This document shows, piece after piece, positions 1-9,704 of a stretch of DNA of 64,000 nucleotides. Source of the DNA: Metallyticus violacea (Eukaryota > Arthropoda > Insecta > Mantodea > Metallyticidae); the NCBI GenBank assembly GCA_030762175.1, contig CM060846.1, forward strand, positions 185,620,041 through 185,684,040. Direction: 5' to 3'. The notes beneath the pieces were generated by a model that was given only the letters and a program-made list of their open reading frames with translations, had not been told where the DNA came from and did not search any database. Both the position numbers and the translations under genes were made by a program. Within the stretch, counting starts at the first letter, position 1. The number at the start of each line of letters is the position of its first letter.

Positions 1-52
1 AAAATTCAATTCAAATAGATAAAGATACGAAAGTACATACTGATTTTTAAAC

Positions 53-586
53 ATGAACACATTACAGATGGAACAAGCCTTACAGGGTATTCCAAATTTT
101 GCAGGTGTTTTTGCATCAGATATGTTGCCTAAAGAATTTAGTAAACCATCTACATTTGTAATAAATCTAGATCCACACAACATGCCTGGTTCACATTGGA
201 TAGCTGTTGCGCAAAATTTAAATTCCTTTGCATGGTATTTCGACTCCTATGGTCTTCCTCCTTTTGTAAAACCCTTGAAAGACTTCCTTCCCCATCATTT
301 CTCCTTTAATCGCCTCCAGTTTCAAAGCCTCTACTCGGACATCTGCGGACAGTACGTGTGCCTTTATACGCTATACATCTGTAACAGAGGATACACCATG
401 AACGAGTTTGTTGCAATGTTCAACTCCACCAATCCAGACGACCAGGCTAGAGAGATGTTTCGCAGGGAGTTTACAACCCCGAGGCAATGCAGCGGTGGAC
501 AAGGATGCCTGCCTGGTATAAAAGTAAGTATCGTTATTTTTTCACCGTCAGTTTTCTATGCATGCCTGCAATGGAAGGAAGTCTAG
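53..586 (+). CDS. Adenain-like cysteine protease (peptidase C5 type)
   Basis: Virion-maturation protease of the adenovirus/Polinton type, which cleaves capsid precursors. The catalytic set is visible: His48 in GSHW, Asp64 in YFDSYG, and Cys98 in DICGQY, with Gln91 seven residues before the Cys, the same spacing as oxyanion-hole Gln and catalytic Cys in adenain. The ORF opens with ATG at 53 and gives 177 residues, close to the family's roughly 200. The last 20 or so residues look unlike the family; a splice-donor-like GTAAGTA at 524-530 suggests the natural protein may end or splice near residue 157. The next gene starts at 571 in another frame, inside the end of this ORF. No inactivating lesion is seen. 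The family call is firm; activity is an inference. Confidence 0.82.
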   Translation: MNTLQMEQALQGIPNFAGVFASDMLPKEFSKPSTFVINLDPHNMPGSHWIAVAQNLNSFAWYFDSYGLPPFVKPLKDFLPHHFSFNRLQFQSLYSDICGQYVCLYTLYICNRGYTMNEFVAMFNSTNPDDQAREMFRREFTTPRQCSGGQGCLPGIKVSIVIFSPSVFYACLQWKEV

Positions 587-1033
587 CGATGGACTTTGAG
601 GCCCTCAGGGGCAACAGGAAGGAAATAATAATAAAGGAATTGTCCATTGCTGGCAAAAATTTTGTTCAAACTTTTCATTTTCCAAGTCCATATCCTTGGA
701 ATCATAAATTACAACAAAGAAAGTCAAAATGGAATTCATTTCAATGATGGATACATTCCTTACAGCATGCTTAAGACAATACTAGAGGAGGCGGTAGCGG
801 GAAAAATCTCGCTATTCGCCTGCAACGAAGGTAAATGTGCACTACTTTCAGCACTAACTGACAGAACTTTTATTAATCTAGAAAAAGAATTTAATTGTCC
901 AAATCCGGAAAATCTATACCATGAAATGCACTGTGGTTTTCCCTGTCACAAATTTTCTAACACTCATTGTGCATGCAAACACGCTCACGCCATGTTCAAG
1001 TGGCTAGAGCATCATAAACTTAAAAAAACTTAA
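571..1033 (+). pseudogene. Putative DnaQ-H/Maelstrom-like nuclease, one frameshift
   Basis: An ORF starts at ATG 571 (MEGSLAMDFEALRG) and runs to a stop at 747. A second frame, open from 647 to 1033, carries the continuation, so a frameshift lies at about 700-745. The first part has a lysine-glutamate strand (IIIKEL) and a PYPWN motif; the second has HFNDGYIPY, an NLEKEFNCP segment and a C/H-rich end (CGFPCHKF, THCACKHA). This pattern resembles proteins that accompany adenain-like proteases in insect Polintons. The glutamate followed by Cys-His-Cys recalls the zinc-binding ECHC set of the Maelstrom domain, an RNase H-like/DnaQ-H fold. That functional assignment is a guess from motif order. 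An artefactual indel in the assembly could also give this picture. Confidence 0.45.
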
Positions 1034-1087
1034 CATTAGATGTCCTCCCGAAAGCTCTAATAGACATGATGCATTTTTTTTCAGGTC

Positions 1088-1095
1088 TATAAAAA
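1088..1095 (+). promoter_or_regulatory. TATA box of the 191-codon ORF
   Basis: TATAAAAA lies 35-42 bp upstream of the ATG at 1130, in a stretch otherwise free of coding. This predicts a start site near 1118 and a 5' leader of only about 10-15 nt, as is common for compact viral or Polinton genes. Confidence 0.55.
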
Positions 1096-1129
1096 CAGGA
1101 ATCGTACCCTCTAGACACCAGTCTACGCC

Positions 1130-1705
1130 ATGAAGTCTAGAGGGAAGCAGATCAGGATATTCCGTCGACGTCCAGCGTCCATTTCCAATTCAGAGCCCGT
1201 ATTGCATCGCCGAACCTACTTTCTCAACAATCATCACTGCAGATACATCAACTTGGGTTTCTACAAAAGAAGAAACTACGAGGCTCTCGTGGAAATTGGT
1301 GGAGTGAAACAAGGGAGAGTTGTGCTTTCCCATCATTATTTCACAACTCTGCAAAATCACCTACCGCAATTGGCAGAGCATCTCAGCAAGGACCAATCTT
1401 ACAGATGCATCGAAGAAGCATTTCGCCTACGCTCCATCAAAGGACAGCGTGCCAGAATACAATGTGGACAAGAACACGTTGTTTTAAATCTACATGAAAT
1501 AAACTGTCTATTGTGCAACGCTAACATACTGCAACACCAAATGGCAAAATATATATTAGCTACATCTGATGTAAAAGATTACATTAACAGCGCTTCTAAC
1601 AGCAGTACTTTTGTAATTCCTAAAGAAAATAGTTCATGTTTTGTACTTTATGATGTTATTTGTAACGAGTTAAACTCGACGCTTGTGTACAATAAAGATG
1701 AATAA
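1130..1705 (+). CDS. Polinton-associated protein of unknown function, 191 aa
   Basis: Intact ORF with its own TATA box and polyadenylation signals, the best-preserved gene of this element. The N terminus is strongly basic (KSRGKQIRIFRRRP), followed by a segment with INLGFYKRRNYEALVEIGG and KQGRVVLSHHYF, then a mixed alpha/beta-looking body and an asparagine/serine-rich end. No signal peptide, membrane segment or enzyme motif is apparent. The NLGFY...GG..QG.VVL pattern resembles a conserved insect-Polinton ORF family that I recall as having no assigned role. The basic start would suit nucleic-acid or virion-core binding, but that is only a suggestion. Confidence 0.6.
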   Translation: MKSRGKQIRIFRRRPASISNSEPVLHRRTYFLNNHHCRYINLGFYKRRNYEALVEIGGVKQGRVVLSHHYFTTLQNHLPQLAEHLSKDQSYRCIEEAFRLRSIKGQRARIQCGQEHVVLNLHEINCLLCNANILQHQMAKYILATSDVKDYINSASNSSTFVIPKENSSCFVLYDVICNELNSTLVYNKDE

Positions 1706-1706
1706 A
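1691..1706 (+). terminator. Tandem AATAAA polyadenylation signals
   Basis: AATAAA occurs at 1691-1696 and again at 1701-1706, the second overlapping the TAA stop of the upstream ORF, followed by a T-rich, GT-containing stretch. This is a compact gene end. Confidence 0.5.
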
Positions 1707-1739
1707 ACATTATTTGTAAACCTGTTTTGTTATTTATCC

Positions 1740-2480
1740 TGTACTCACCTATTGAAACCTTCTCCACTTGCATTCTGATAAAATGCTTAAAATGCATTCT
1801 TTTTGTAATGCTACCTTTTCAGGAAATACCTTGAATTGACTTTGCCAATGCTAGCCGATCCGCCAGAAAGACATTGTAATACATCTGGTAAATTTGCAGG
1901 AAATCCCTTGAAAAACATGTTCTCGGCCTTGTCCTCCTGCCTGATATAGTAACTGTTTTAAGAGGAACGCTTACCAATATAATATTAAGAGGAATGCTTA
2001 CCATCTCAGGTATAATCAAAATTTAGCAAGGAATAAATGATATACGCCCGTTAGGCGATGGACAATAACGATACATGATATGTTATATCCAGGGGTGGAT
2101 CCTCATACAATACTCACAAAAGATAATATATATTAATCAACTTACGATTATTAAAACCTCAGTCCACATCAATATATAACAATGCAATATTCATAAACAA
2201 TAAACAGGCTTCATCAGTAATAAACTGAACTTACAATTATTAAGCTAGCTATTCCAAACATTATACAATATTCATAAATAATATTATTTTTCCAAAAAAT
2301 CTGGGGGGTGGGGGAATGGGGGTGGGGGCTAGGGGTGGCAAGGATTTTAGTGCCTCTCGCTTGACCTTGAAATAGGGGTAGTTTTTATTTTTAGGGGCGG
2401 TATTTATTTTTTGGGTAGTTTTTTGAAAACACATAAATAGGGGATGGGATCAAGTGGTGCTTATACTCCGGTCGTCTACC
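1740..2480. other. No gene recognised; contains a G-rich tract
   Basis: AT-rich sequence with short open frames on both strands but no family resemblance. The only striking structure is the G-rich block at 2303-2337. Confidence 0.5.
2303..2337 (+). other. Potential G-quadruplex tract
   Basis: Five runs of four to six guanines separated by one to three other bases (GGGGGG-T-GGGGG-AAT-GGGGG-T-GGGGG-CTA-GGGG). This exceeds the usual four-run quadruplex rule and stands out in an AT-rich setting. Confidence 0.6.
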
Positions 2481-2990
2481 GAACAGGTCATGGTTAGAGA
2501 ATGATATTACTGCCTGGATGGAAGCAAAAGATATTCTGTGTGATAAAAGCTTGGTGAAGGATGAACTTATGCGAACAATTTGAGAGACAAAAATCAATTA
2601 TAATTACCACAAATATATTGTGTATACCTTAGCACAGCAAGTTAATATCATAGTACACCATTCCCTCTATATCTCCGTACATCAAATCCGATTGAAATGT
2701 TGTGGAGTCAAGTAAAACGCTACGTGTGATTACTAACACAACGTTTAAAATACGAGATGCCAAAATTCTAATATAAGCTGTACTGTACGTGACACCTGAC
2801 TCCTGTAAAAAATGCATCGAGCACGTACTGAAAGAAGAGGCTTGGTTCTGGGAATTGGATAACCTTAGTGACTATCTTGCTGACAGATTTATTATCATCA
2901 TTGGTGAAAAAAGCAATAGCGGTAACACTGATTATGACTCAGATTTGGATGGGATGAGCCACTTGCACAGCCAGAATATCAAAATGTAAG
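2440..2990 (+). pseudogene. IS630/Tc1-mariner-type transposase, C-terminal fossil
   Basis: The C-terminal part of a DDE transposase can be followed across all three forward frames. In order, one sees a WMEAKDI segment near 2510, a decayed strand near 2600, a NPIE.LWSQVK-like helix near 2680-2720, and an open stretch at 2789-2989 ending in an acidic tail with DADR-like FIIIIGE. The helix after the second Asp (N-P-I-E, W-x-x-V-K) is characteristic of the IS630/Tc1/mariner superfamily. At least three frameshifts or stops separate the pieces and the N-terminal DNA-binding half is absent. Confidence 0.6.
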
Positions 2991-3350
2991 TTATTACAAA
3001 CCTGTTCCTTTCTCGTTTGTTATACAACCATTTCATAAATATTTATGTACCTTTTCTATTCTGTAATTGACACTCTTATTAAGCTCCAAAATAATGTTCA
3101 AGTTAACTTAACCTACACATATGTTATTTAGAGATAAGTGGTCATGCGCTCTTGTCATTACGCTTATATTTGCCATGTGTTTCTGACAAGTGGCAGTATT
3201 CTTGGCGCGAATTGGAGAAGAATACATTATGTTTGTTAATTACCAGTAGATATCCAGGTGTCTTGGAGCTCCAATCCCTAGCGGCAGGGGATGAAGTCAA
3301 AGACAGAGTGACTTCAACAAATATAGCGTCTATATAGCTAGACTAGTACA
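2990..3350. other. No gene recognised
   Basis: AT-rich flank of the transposase fossil; a 61-codon open frame at 3152-3337 has no recognisable content. Confidence 0.5.
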
Positions 3351-3352
3351 AT

Positions 3353-3426
3353 GGCATGTTATCTCAAATGACTAGAGCGTTGTGCTATTAATGGGAATAT
3401 AGTGGGTTCAAACCCTCACGGTCCAC
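3353..3426 (+). repeat. tRNA-like sequence (tRNA pseudogene or SINE head)
   Basis: A D-arm-like TATCTCAAATGACTAGAGCG (A-box region) is followed 40 nt later by GGGTTCAAACCC, a near-perfect B box/T arm, in tRNA-like spacing. The acceptor arms (GGCATGT and ACGGTCC) pair poorly and the anticodon arm is mismatched, so this is not a working tRNA. The D arm and the ATTAAT in the anticodon region faintly suggest an isoleucine or asparagine tRNA. Confidence 0.5.
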
Positions 3427-3429
3427 TGT

Positions 3430-3716
3430 TTATTTCGCTTTTCTCCGCTGGAGTTAAAGTAAATTTGCCACCATAACAATGATTTACTCGTTGAAATAGT
3501 ACCACGCACACAATCCGCTATACATGTATACTTACGAAATTTCTTTTTCCTGATGGAGTTAAAGGAGATCTGCCACTATTACAATGATTTACTCGCTAAC
3601 ATCCCCTAGCAATTTATATTTACAAAAAGAGGCCAGCGTAGGCCGTCAGGCCGTAGCGACCAGCAGCAAACCACTGGATCCACCGGTTTCTAAGATTTAA
3701 TTCAGGTTAGGTAAGG

Positions 3717-3751
<35 letters not shown>

Positions 3752-5290
3752 TAACGCGAATTCCAACAATTCTCCTTTAATTGTGGTGTTGCTTCTCACC
3801 ATCAACAATTATGTGAAATCCGTCAACGTCCCAAAGAAATGCGTATCGAGTGAGCACTGCTATTGCTCGTTTTCCTCTCTTACACATTAAATTCTCTTCT
3901 TTCCCTCCATTTCTGACGTGTAATTGTCATGAAAAACGAACGAGTGACGATCTCTAGTATTTTATAAATGGTGTATAGAGTAATCTGTACTGTTTCCATA
4001 GCCTTTTAAATCACGGAATTTCTAAAATTCAGAAGGCCGTGATGACTTAAATCCTAATTAATTAATTGACTGCGTATTTAGTTTGGTGAAATTAAAAATA
4101 TGTAATTGGGAATTAACTTCCTCAATTAACTTAATTCATTATTAGTTAAATTACAATTAGTAAAACATTGAGATCGACCCTAAGGACAACATATTACACC
4201 CATAAAGTTATGGAGGACAAAGCATAGGTTGCATTTTACATTACATTACGTTTAAAAAAAATGCAGTTTTGTAGGTTAAAAGCTGATATGTTTTTAATTT
4301 CGCTTGCGACTCCAATCCCGCTTCTTCAGCTGCCGTTCGGGACTGCGGCATTCTGCTTTCTTTGCTGCCGCTTGATACTGGAGCTTCAGGACGCCTCGAT
4401 TTCTACATCCTGCTTCATGACACCCTCAGAGGGGACTCTCCCCTGAGAGTGGTCAACCGATTTCAACACCTGGAATTGGTTGTAGATGGAAACACTCCGA
4501 GAGGGCTACTGCATAGCGGATTAGCTCCGTGACCCATCAAAGAAATTTAACCTCCGAGGAGAAGAGGGGCACAAAGCGTACTTCTTTTCAGGAGTAATAG
4601 GCTTTTCAAAAAGTCAGCCTTGATATATGCCGTCTTGAATGTAATGGCCGGAGCATCAAAAACTATCAGTTTGGCTTCTCAGTAGAGCGCATTGCGGAAC
4701 TTGGTGCACGGGGGATTAGATTAAAAGCAAAGACGCAGGTCAGCGTGCTGTTGCCACGTCTCTGTATCGTAGAAGAGGCTACAGAGCTGTACGTACCGGT
4801 CTTAGGTATCACATGCTGGCGATCTTGACAGCGTTTCCTGGCCTGAGAAAATTAATATTTTGCTTCACTCGTAGCTCCCGGATACAGCGCTATTCGCGAT
4901 AGCGAGGATAGAGTACGAAGTTGGATGATTTTCGCGATAGCTCATGCAGGCGGGAGCGGATGGACATGCTCCATCATGAGTTTCTTTACCCCAGGTTGCA
5001 CATACACCGAGGGTGCCAAAGATGTATACACACTTTCACAGTAGTTGTCTATTTAATATATTTCAAAGTTGGACCGAAAAGTAGCAGTAATGTGTAATAT
5101 GATGTTCTGTAAACAGATTTGTCTCACATACATTATGATAGCGTTGCTACGTGACAGCTAAATCAACAATGCAAATATGAAGCCAAGGTTATCGTAAATC
5201 AACAATGAACAAATGAAACCAACGTTATCGTATGATGTTCTGCAAACAGATGTGACTCACATTACGTTATGCTACCGTTGCTACAACATT
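3430..5290. other. Unassigned intergenic DNA with (TG)n
   Basis: Includes a (TG)n run at 3719-3747 and a somewhat GC-richer block at about 4270-5000 with dispersed-repeat character but no coding family or tRNA promoter that I recognise. 5110-5280 carries an internal near-duplication (ATGATGTTCTG.AAACAGAT.TG.CTCACAT occurs at 5100 and 5233). Confidence 0.45.
3719..3747 (+). repeat. (TG)n microsatellite
   Basis: About 14 uninterrupted TG dinucleotides. Confidence 0.95.
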
Positions 5291-5798
5291 ATGGAGCCAA
5301 GATTATCGTTTGAACAGCTGAAAGCAATTTTAAAGTGGTAATGGAAAACCAAAAATGATGTTGAAGTTCAAAGACAAGAGAAACGTGATTATAGAACTGA
5401 ACCGCCAACGCGAGTAACAATTGCATGCATTCCGGATTAATTTGAGACTTGTGTACCGAATGCATTGTTCACAAGGGCAGATCTGGGTAACGTCGCACAG
5501 CAACAAGCTCCGCGTTCTCAGCTATAGTTTTGGAACGTTTTGAACACTCACTGCAGAATTCCCAAAGGTATATGCTTGGATTAGCAGAATCAGCGTAGGC
5601 CGTGTTATTAAAACAGCAAAGTGAGCGTTTTCATCCCAAGACTTTTGTATGTATTAAATAAAGATGACCCTGATGCAGTACGGTGAGTGGTTTCGAAACA
5701 CTGGTGAGGACACTTTCGCAAAAGTTCCTCAATCAGTAGTTAAACGTTCTCAGAAGTGTATCGATGCCGATGGTGTGCATTATGAGCTACTGTTGTAA
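5291..5798 (+). pseudogene. Mariner/IS630-like transposase with internal deletion (DUF4817-type start)
   Basis: ATG at 5291 opens a frame with the helix-turn-helix start of a large insect transposase family (LSFEQLKAILKW, then KRDYRTEPPTRVTI). In-frame stops occur at about 5338 and 5440. A second HTH-like portion follows with shifts, then a short DDPDA segment near 5655. The sequence then jumps to the extreme C terminus of such transposases (SVVKRSQKCIDADG) and stops at 5798. The catalytic DDE core is missing, so this resembles an internally deleted non-autonomous copy. Family recognition of the two ends is fairly secure. Confidence 0.6.
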
Positions 5799-5872
5799 CT
5801 GTAAAAGTCTAAGATAATTACGCTCATCATTTTCTGTTTGTGTGAATTCAGTTTTGTTGTGTTAACACAGTG

Positions 5873-5901
<29 letters not shown>
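5873..5901 (+). repeat. Poly(T) run of 29
   Basis: Uninterrupted homopolymer, possibly the tail of a minus-strand retroposed sequence; no partner head recognised. Confidence 0.9.
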
Positions 5902-5904
<3 letters not shown>

Positions 5905-7480
5905 TGAAGCGTGTATACATATTTTTGGCACCTTCTGTATAATTAGCACTCTTACAAGACATAGGAATTTGGGCGAAACATTAGCAATGAAAACATTGTA
6001 TGGGGCTGGGAATATATAACCCTCTTATCTAGCTTTTAACTTTCTGCATAATTCAATCCGAATAATGGTGGGGAAGAGTACGGGTCTACTGTACTTCTGC
6101 TTTCCTCGCCTGCACACGATACACGGATGTTACCCCTTGTTCTTCCAGATAACTCTGAATTTGTTTATGTGATATGCCGTATAGTACAGGGGTGGTAATA
6201 GCTTTACGAGATGAATTCAGAGTTCTATGCTACTCGAGACGGATCGGATATTCGTGGAGTATTGTTACCATGAGTAATGAGTTTACTCGTGGTAATCCAA
6301 GTGTCTCAAAAAAAAGTCTAAGTTGCGTACAGGATTTCACGGGTTTAGAAATGTTATTGACACACTTTTGAATGATGAAAGTTTTACCGGGCTAAACGAC
6401 CGACCTTCTTCAGTTGAACTAATAACTAAGTAATGAGGGTATGACATCCCGGTTACTTTTACTTCCACTCTTTTTCTTTTTATTTGTTGATGAGGGTTAT
6501 TATTTACCATATTTGGTTCTTCTTCCACCATTGCAACTGTCTCCTATGGTAGGCTGTTTCCCAAGCGCAACCCCGACTTAGGTGAGTTTTTCTGGCCAAT
6601 AGAGCTCACCTCATGGTCACACCTCCCGTGGTCTAGACAGAGCAACTCAATTCGCTTTCAGGGAGTATACAGCGCATGCCGGACCTGGCCTTCACCAGAG
6701 GATACCTGTCCTACATGGTAACTTTTGCGCTAGGAGTTATGCCATTACCCAGTTACAGTTTACCGCTTCAAACGCAGGGGCACCCATCAGACTCTAATAC
6801 AGTGAGGTTTCAAAACTATTATAGAAAAGTTGGCGGAATTAAAATGGGAGTTTAATTGTTAAGTTTGCACCGAAGAGAGCCGCTCGGGTACCTCGGGTTC
6901 GCTACGCCCCGGACCCAATAAGTGGGTCTCTAAGGTGTTTGAAGAAGGTGATATAATGAAATTTAATTGTAATAAACTTGTTTGTACCCTTTGTTTTGTA
7001 TTCTATTGCATAAGTATTGAATCATTGAAGCTCCCAGACGAAACATTTGCTCTTTCTGTTTTGATTAAACTCTGCGGAACTTCCTTAATATATTACAGAA
7101 TCATAAGCAATCTTATTCTTTCCAGACAACACAAAAAATTTATTACCGATGGACATGATTTTCTTTAGCAAAATATAGTGCTGAGGCTTCGAATGTAAGC
7201 CTTGCACCAAGTAACAAGATCTGAGCAGAAAAACTCAAGGATGTCTTTGTCCGAGATCGACAATTTGGATACTCCTCAAGGACTACTTGGAGGTTCAAAA
7301 TTCGCTTTGCCTTGACATTTAAGAAGTTCACTTTACCTTGACAATAAAAATACAAAGAAGCTTACCCCACTATGTAGAGTTTTAAGTTGTATTACTACTG
7401 TCAGCGGGGAAAGATTCCGACAAAGTCCAACTGGACGGATGGCGCTACTCATCGTGTCTTGTGATCTCAAAGACAACGCC
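5905..7480. other. Unassigned, GC-richer block at 6540-6940
   Basis: No coding family recognised. 6540-6940 is richer in GC than its surroundings and looks like part of a dispersed repeat, but has no second copy in this window. Confidence 0.4.
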
Positions 7481-7488
7481 CAGGTAGC

Positions 7489-7528
7489 CCATAAAAGCTC
7501 CTGGCTGGATGAGGAGGCAGCTCCTTCA
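7489..7528 (+). promoter_or_regulatory. TATA box and initiator of a putative host gene
   Basis: CATAAAAG at 7490-7497 lies about 30 bp before TTCAGG at 7525, which fits the arthropod initiator core. The GC-moderate promoter-like region upstream (7390-7490) differs from the AT-rich surroundings. The arrangement TATA, initiator, about 30 nt leader, ATG, short exon, intron is typical of arthropod genes for secreted and cuticular proteins. Confidence 0.45.
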
Positions 7529-7553
7529 GGATCTTCATCGAGACAACTCCACG

Positions 7554-7599
7554 ATGAATGCCAACCTGATCGTCGTCCTGCTGTACACTTACACCATGA
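7554..7599 (+). CDS. Candidate first coding exon, signal-peptide-like (partial)
   Basis: ATG at 7554 begins MNANLIVVLLYTYTM, a short polar start and a hydrophobic run like the n- and h-regions of a secretory signal peptide. It is followed after one more base by the splice donor GTAAGTAAAG at 7600. Very short first exons that cover only the beginning of the signal peptide are characteristic of insect cuticle-protein genes. No matching second exon was found; the next block downstream is a PLE tail and repeat module M1. The exon at 11092 would join in a phase that soon meets a stop. The gene may continue far downstream or be broken by the repeats. Confidence 0.4.
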
Positions 7600-9073
7600 G
7601 TAAGTAAAGGTTATGCCTTAAAACACTGCCAGAGTGAATTCTGCCATCTCAGGGTATGGTGTTATCAATTCTTATTTTCAATTCTTGTTTTAATTCATAT
7701 TCAGTGTTTACCAATTTCATGTTTTTAATTAATGTTATAGAGTATGTTTTAAAGAAGTTTAGTGTAAAGTAAGCAAGTGAAGTTAGTGTGAACAAGTTGA
7801 TTACAATAGTAAGGATATATTACCACTCCATTGTCTACAGCTTCTTAAGTACAGTTCATTTAATTAGTTATTGCCATGTCTATGGACTTATTTCTTGTAA
7901 ATGCATTTAATTCTTAAGCATCAGCTTAAATGCTTTTCTATATTTTGTTAATCCATTATCCATTAATACACCAGTATTATGTACATTGCTGGTAGAATGG
8001 AAATAGGTGTGTAAATATTAGGGATCAGGAATGAGTGCACTGAAAATGTAGTTTTTAGTAATTGATAACTACTTCTCTTCTAAAATTTTTTAAAACTGTT
8101 ATTTATACATTATCAATACCAGGTAATTGTTACAATTTGAGTGATTGTATAATTTATATTTTCCTACAAGTTTGTTGCAACAGGTTAATCTGTCTACTAA
8201 TTTTACTCATAGCACAGAGTTATGCTTTGTTCCCAAAGTGTTTGTATTGCTAGTATTACTAAATTGAACTCACACTAAGTGTTCATGCTAAATATTAGCT
8301 ATGTCCTGTGGATTATTTATATTTCTGTTTACATTTCTAATATGAATATCATGTGTATGTGTGTGTCATTGATGTAGTACTGTTTCTAATTTCAAATATT
8401 AATTTCTAACTGATTTTGGTAACATTATTAATGTAAATGCTCATAAAATTCTTAATAGTTTTGTTCACAGTACATTCTATAGGTTCTTGAAGAGATTCAA
8501 TTTATTCTTATAGATTTTATTAATATTATATGAAGCCATTGAACCTGCAATGACTAATTAGTTCCTAATATCATGATTTTGGCAATTATCCCATACATTT
8601 CCATTGTATACAATCTAGATATTCCTCTATGTTGTAAGTTGTTAGCACACATTAATGCAGTATTTTAAAATTGCTCAATATAATGCAATTATTCTTTTTT
8701 AGCATTTGTGATTATTTAATACTCTCAGACTCCACTTACTAGTACTAATTAAGAGTAATTAATTGCTTGACTGTATTAGTTCTGACAAGAAATTAATTTT
8801 AAATTTACAATATTGTAAATAAAATTTGTGGATCCATTTTCTTTTAATCCTGCTGCAATGGCATAATTTACTTTATGAATATAGTGCATGAGAATATCGT
8901 CTGACATACTATAGCTGGTACAAAATGTGCAGATCTATATTCAAAATATATTTATTTACTTATTCAATACTTAGCAATATACAAAAGAAATAAATGTATG
9001 TATGTTCTGACCTTAGCCACATCTCCTATAGACTATAATATTTCAAACAGCTATATAATTATTAAGTTGATAA

Positions 9074-9232
9074 TCAGCAAACTATAAAATTGCCACTAAT
9101 TTTCCATTTTTCACTGGCCAGAATTTCAATCTTCAGATGGCCAGAAAGCTGAAACACTGTCCATTCTTCAATAAACGAAACTGCACTGGCAGTCCAGAGA
9201 CAAATCTCCCCAAAAGCTTCTCCCATTCTCAT
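9074..9232 (-). pseudogene. Candidate exon in M1 (copy A), minus strand
   Basis: A 52-codon frame begins MRMGEAFGEICLWTA and contains FIEEWTVFQLS and LASEKWKISG. The homologous place in copy C (51781-51945) is also open in the same frame and differs there by a whole codon (3-nt indel). A second open segment lies upstream on the same strand (about 9510-9300). The protein family is not recognised. Staying open in two diverged copies hints at coding ancestry, but amino-acid differences are frequent, so present function is doubtful. Confidence 0.35.
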
Positions 9233-9299
9233 ATGCTAAAATATAAATAATTATATACATTATACACATTACAACCACTATTTACTATCAAATTGCAGG

Positions 9300-9510
9300 A
9301 TATCTATTAAATACTGACAAGTAACATTGTTGTTAAAATATATTTTGCCCAGGTTCTTCATTCCATTAGCTTCATGTTGACTCTCCAAGAGATTGATAAT
9401 CACCACCAAAGAACAAGATGGTTTAATAAGCTTGAACTCAATTTTAATAATATTTCTCCACTGTTGGCATAAATGTCCTTGCCCTCCATCATTTCTGATT
9501 TCTATTATTC
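9300..9510 (-). pseudogene. Second candidate exon in M1 (copy A)
   Basis: Open frame containing HLCQQWRNIIKIEFKLIKPS and ANGMKNLGKIYF, matched by 52018-52212 in copy C. In copy C the segment ends at a canonical donor GTGAGT; here the same site reads GTCAGT, which would destroy it. Family not recognised. Confidence 0.35.
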
Positions 9511-9704
9511 AATTTTCAACTATGCCACTAAATACTGTTTCAAATGAACTTTTGAATACAGAGACAGCCTCTATATAAAATTGGATGTAACAGCCATATT
9601 ATATTTTGATTCTTTAATAGAACTTTCAGTTAATTTTTGACAGGATATAGGTGTATAATGGTTCTTTATATTCAGAAAGAGGCTCTTCACTGTTTGATCC
9701 ATTT

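Larger units (their letters stand above)
1..1740 (+). mobile_element. Polinton/adintovirus-like element, terminal part
   Basis: Three consecutive + strand genes: an adenain-like protease, a putative nuclease with one frameshift, and an intact ORF of unknown function. The element runs off the left edge of the window, so its capsid, polymerase and integrase genes are not visible. Spacing is tight, with the second ORF beginning inside the first. A TATA box precedes the third ORF and AATAAA signals overlap its stop. The protease type identifies the Polinton/adintovirus group; assignment of the other two genes to the element is inferred from adjacency and general resemblance to ORFs of insect Polintons. 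I did not find a terminal inverted repeat. The genes here are better preserved than those of the Polinton at 56.3-64 kb, so the two are probably independent insertions. Confidence 0.75.

Noticed and set aside
3353..3426. Functional tRNA gene
   Set aside because: Acceptor and anticodon stems do not pair; only the D-arm and T-arm regions are convincing.
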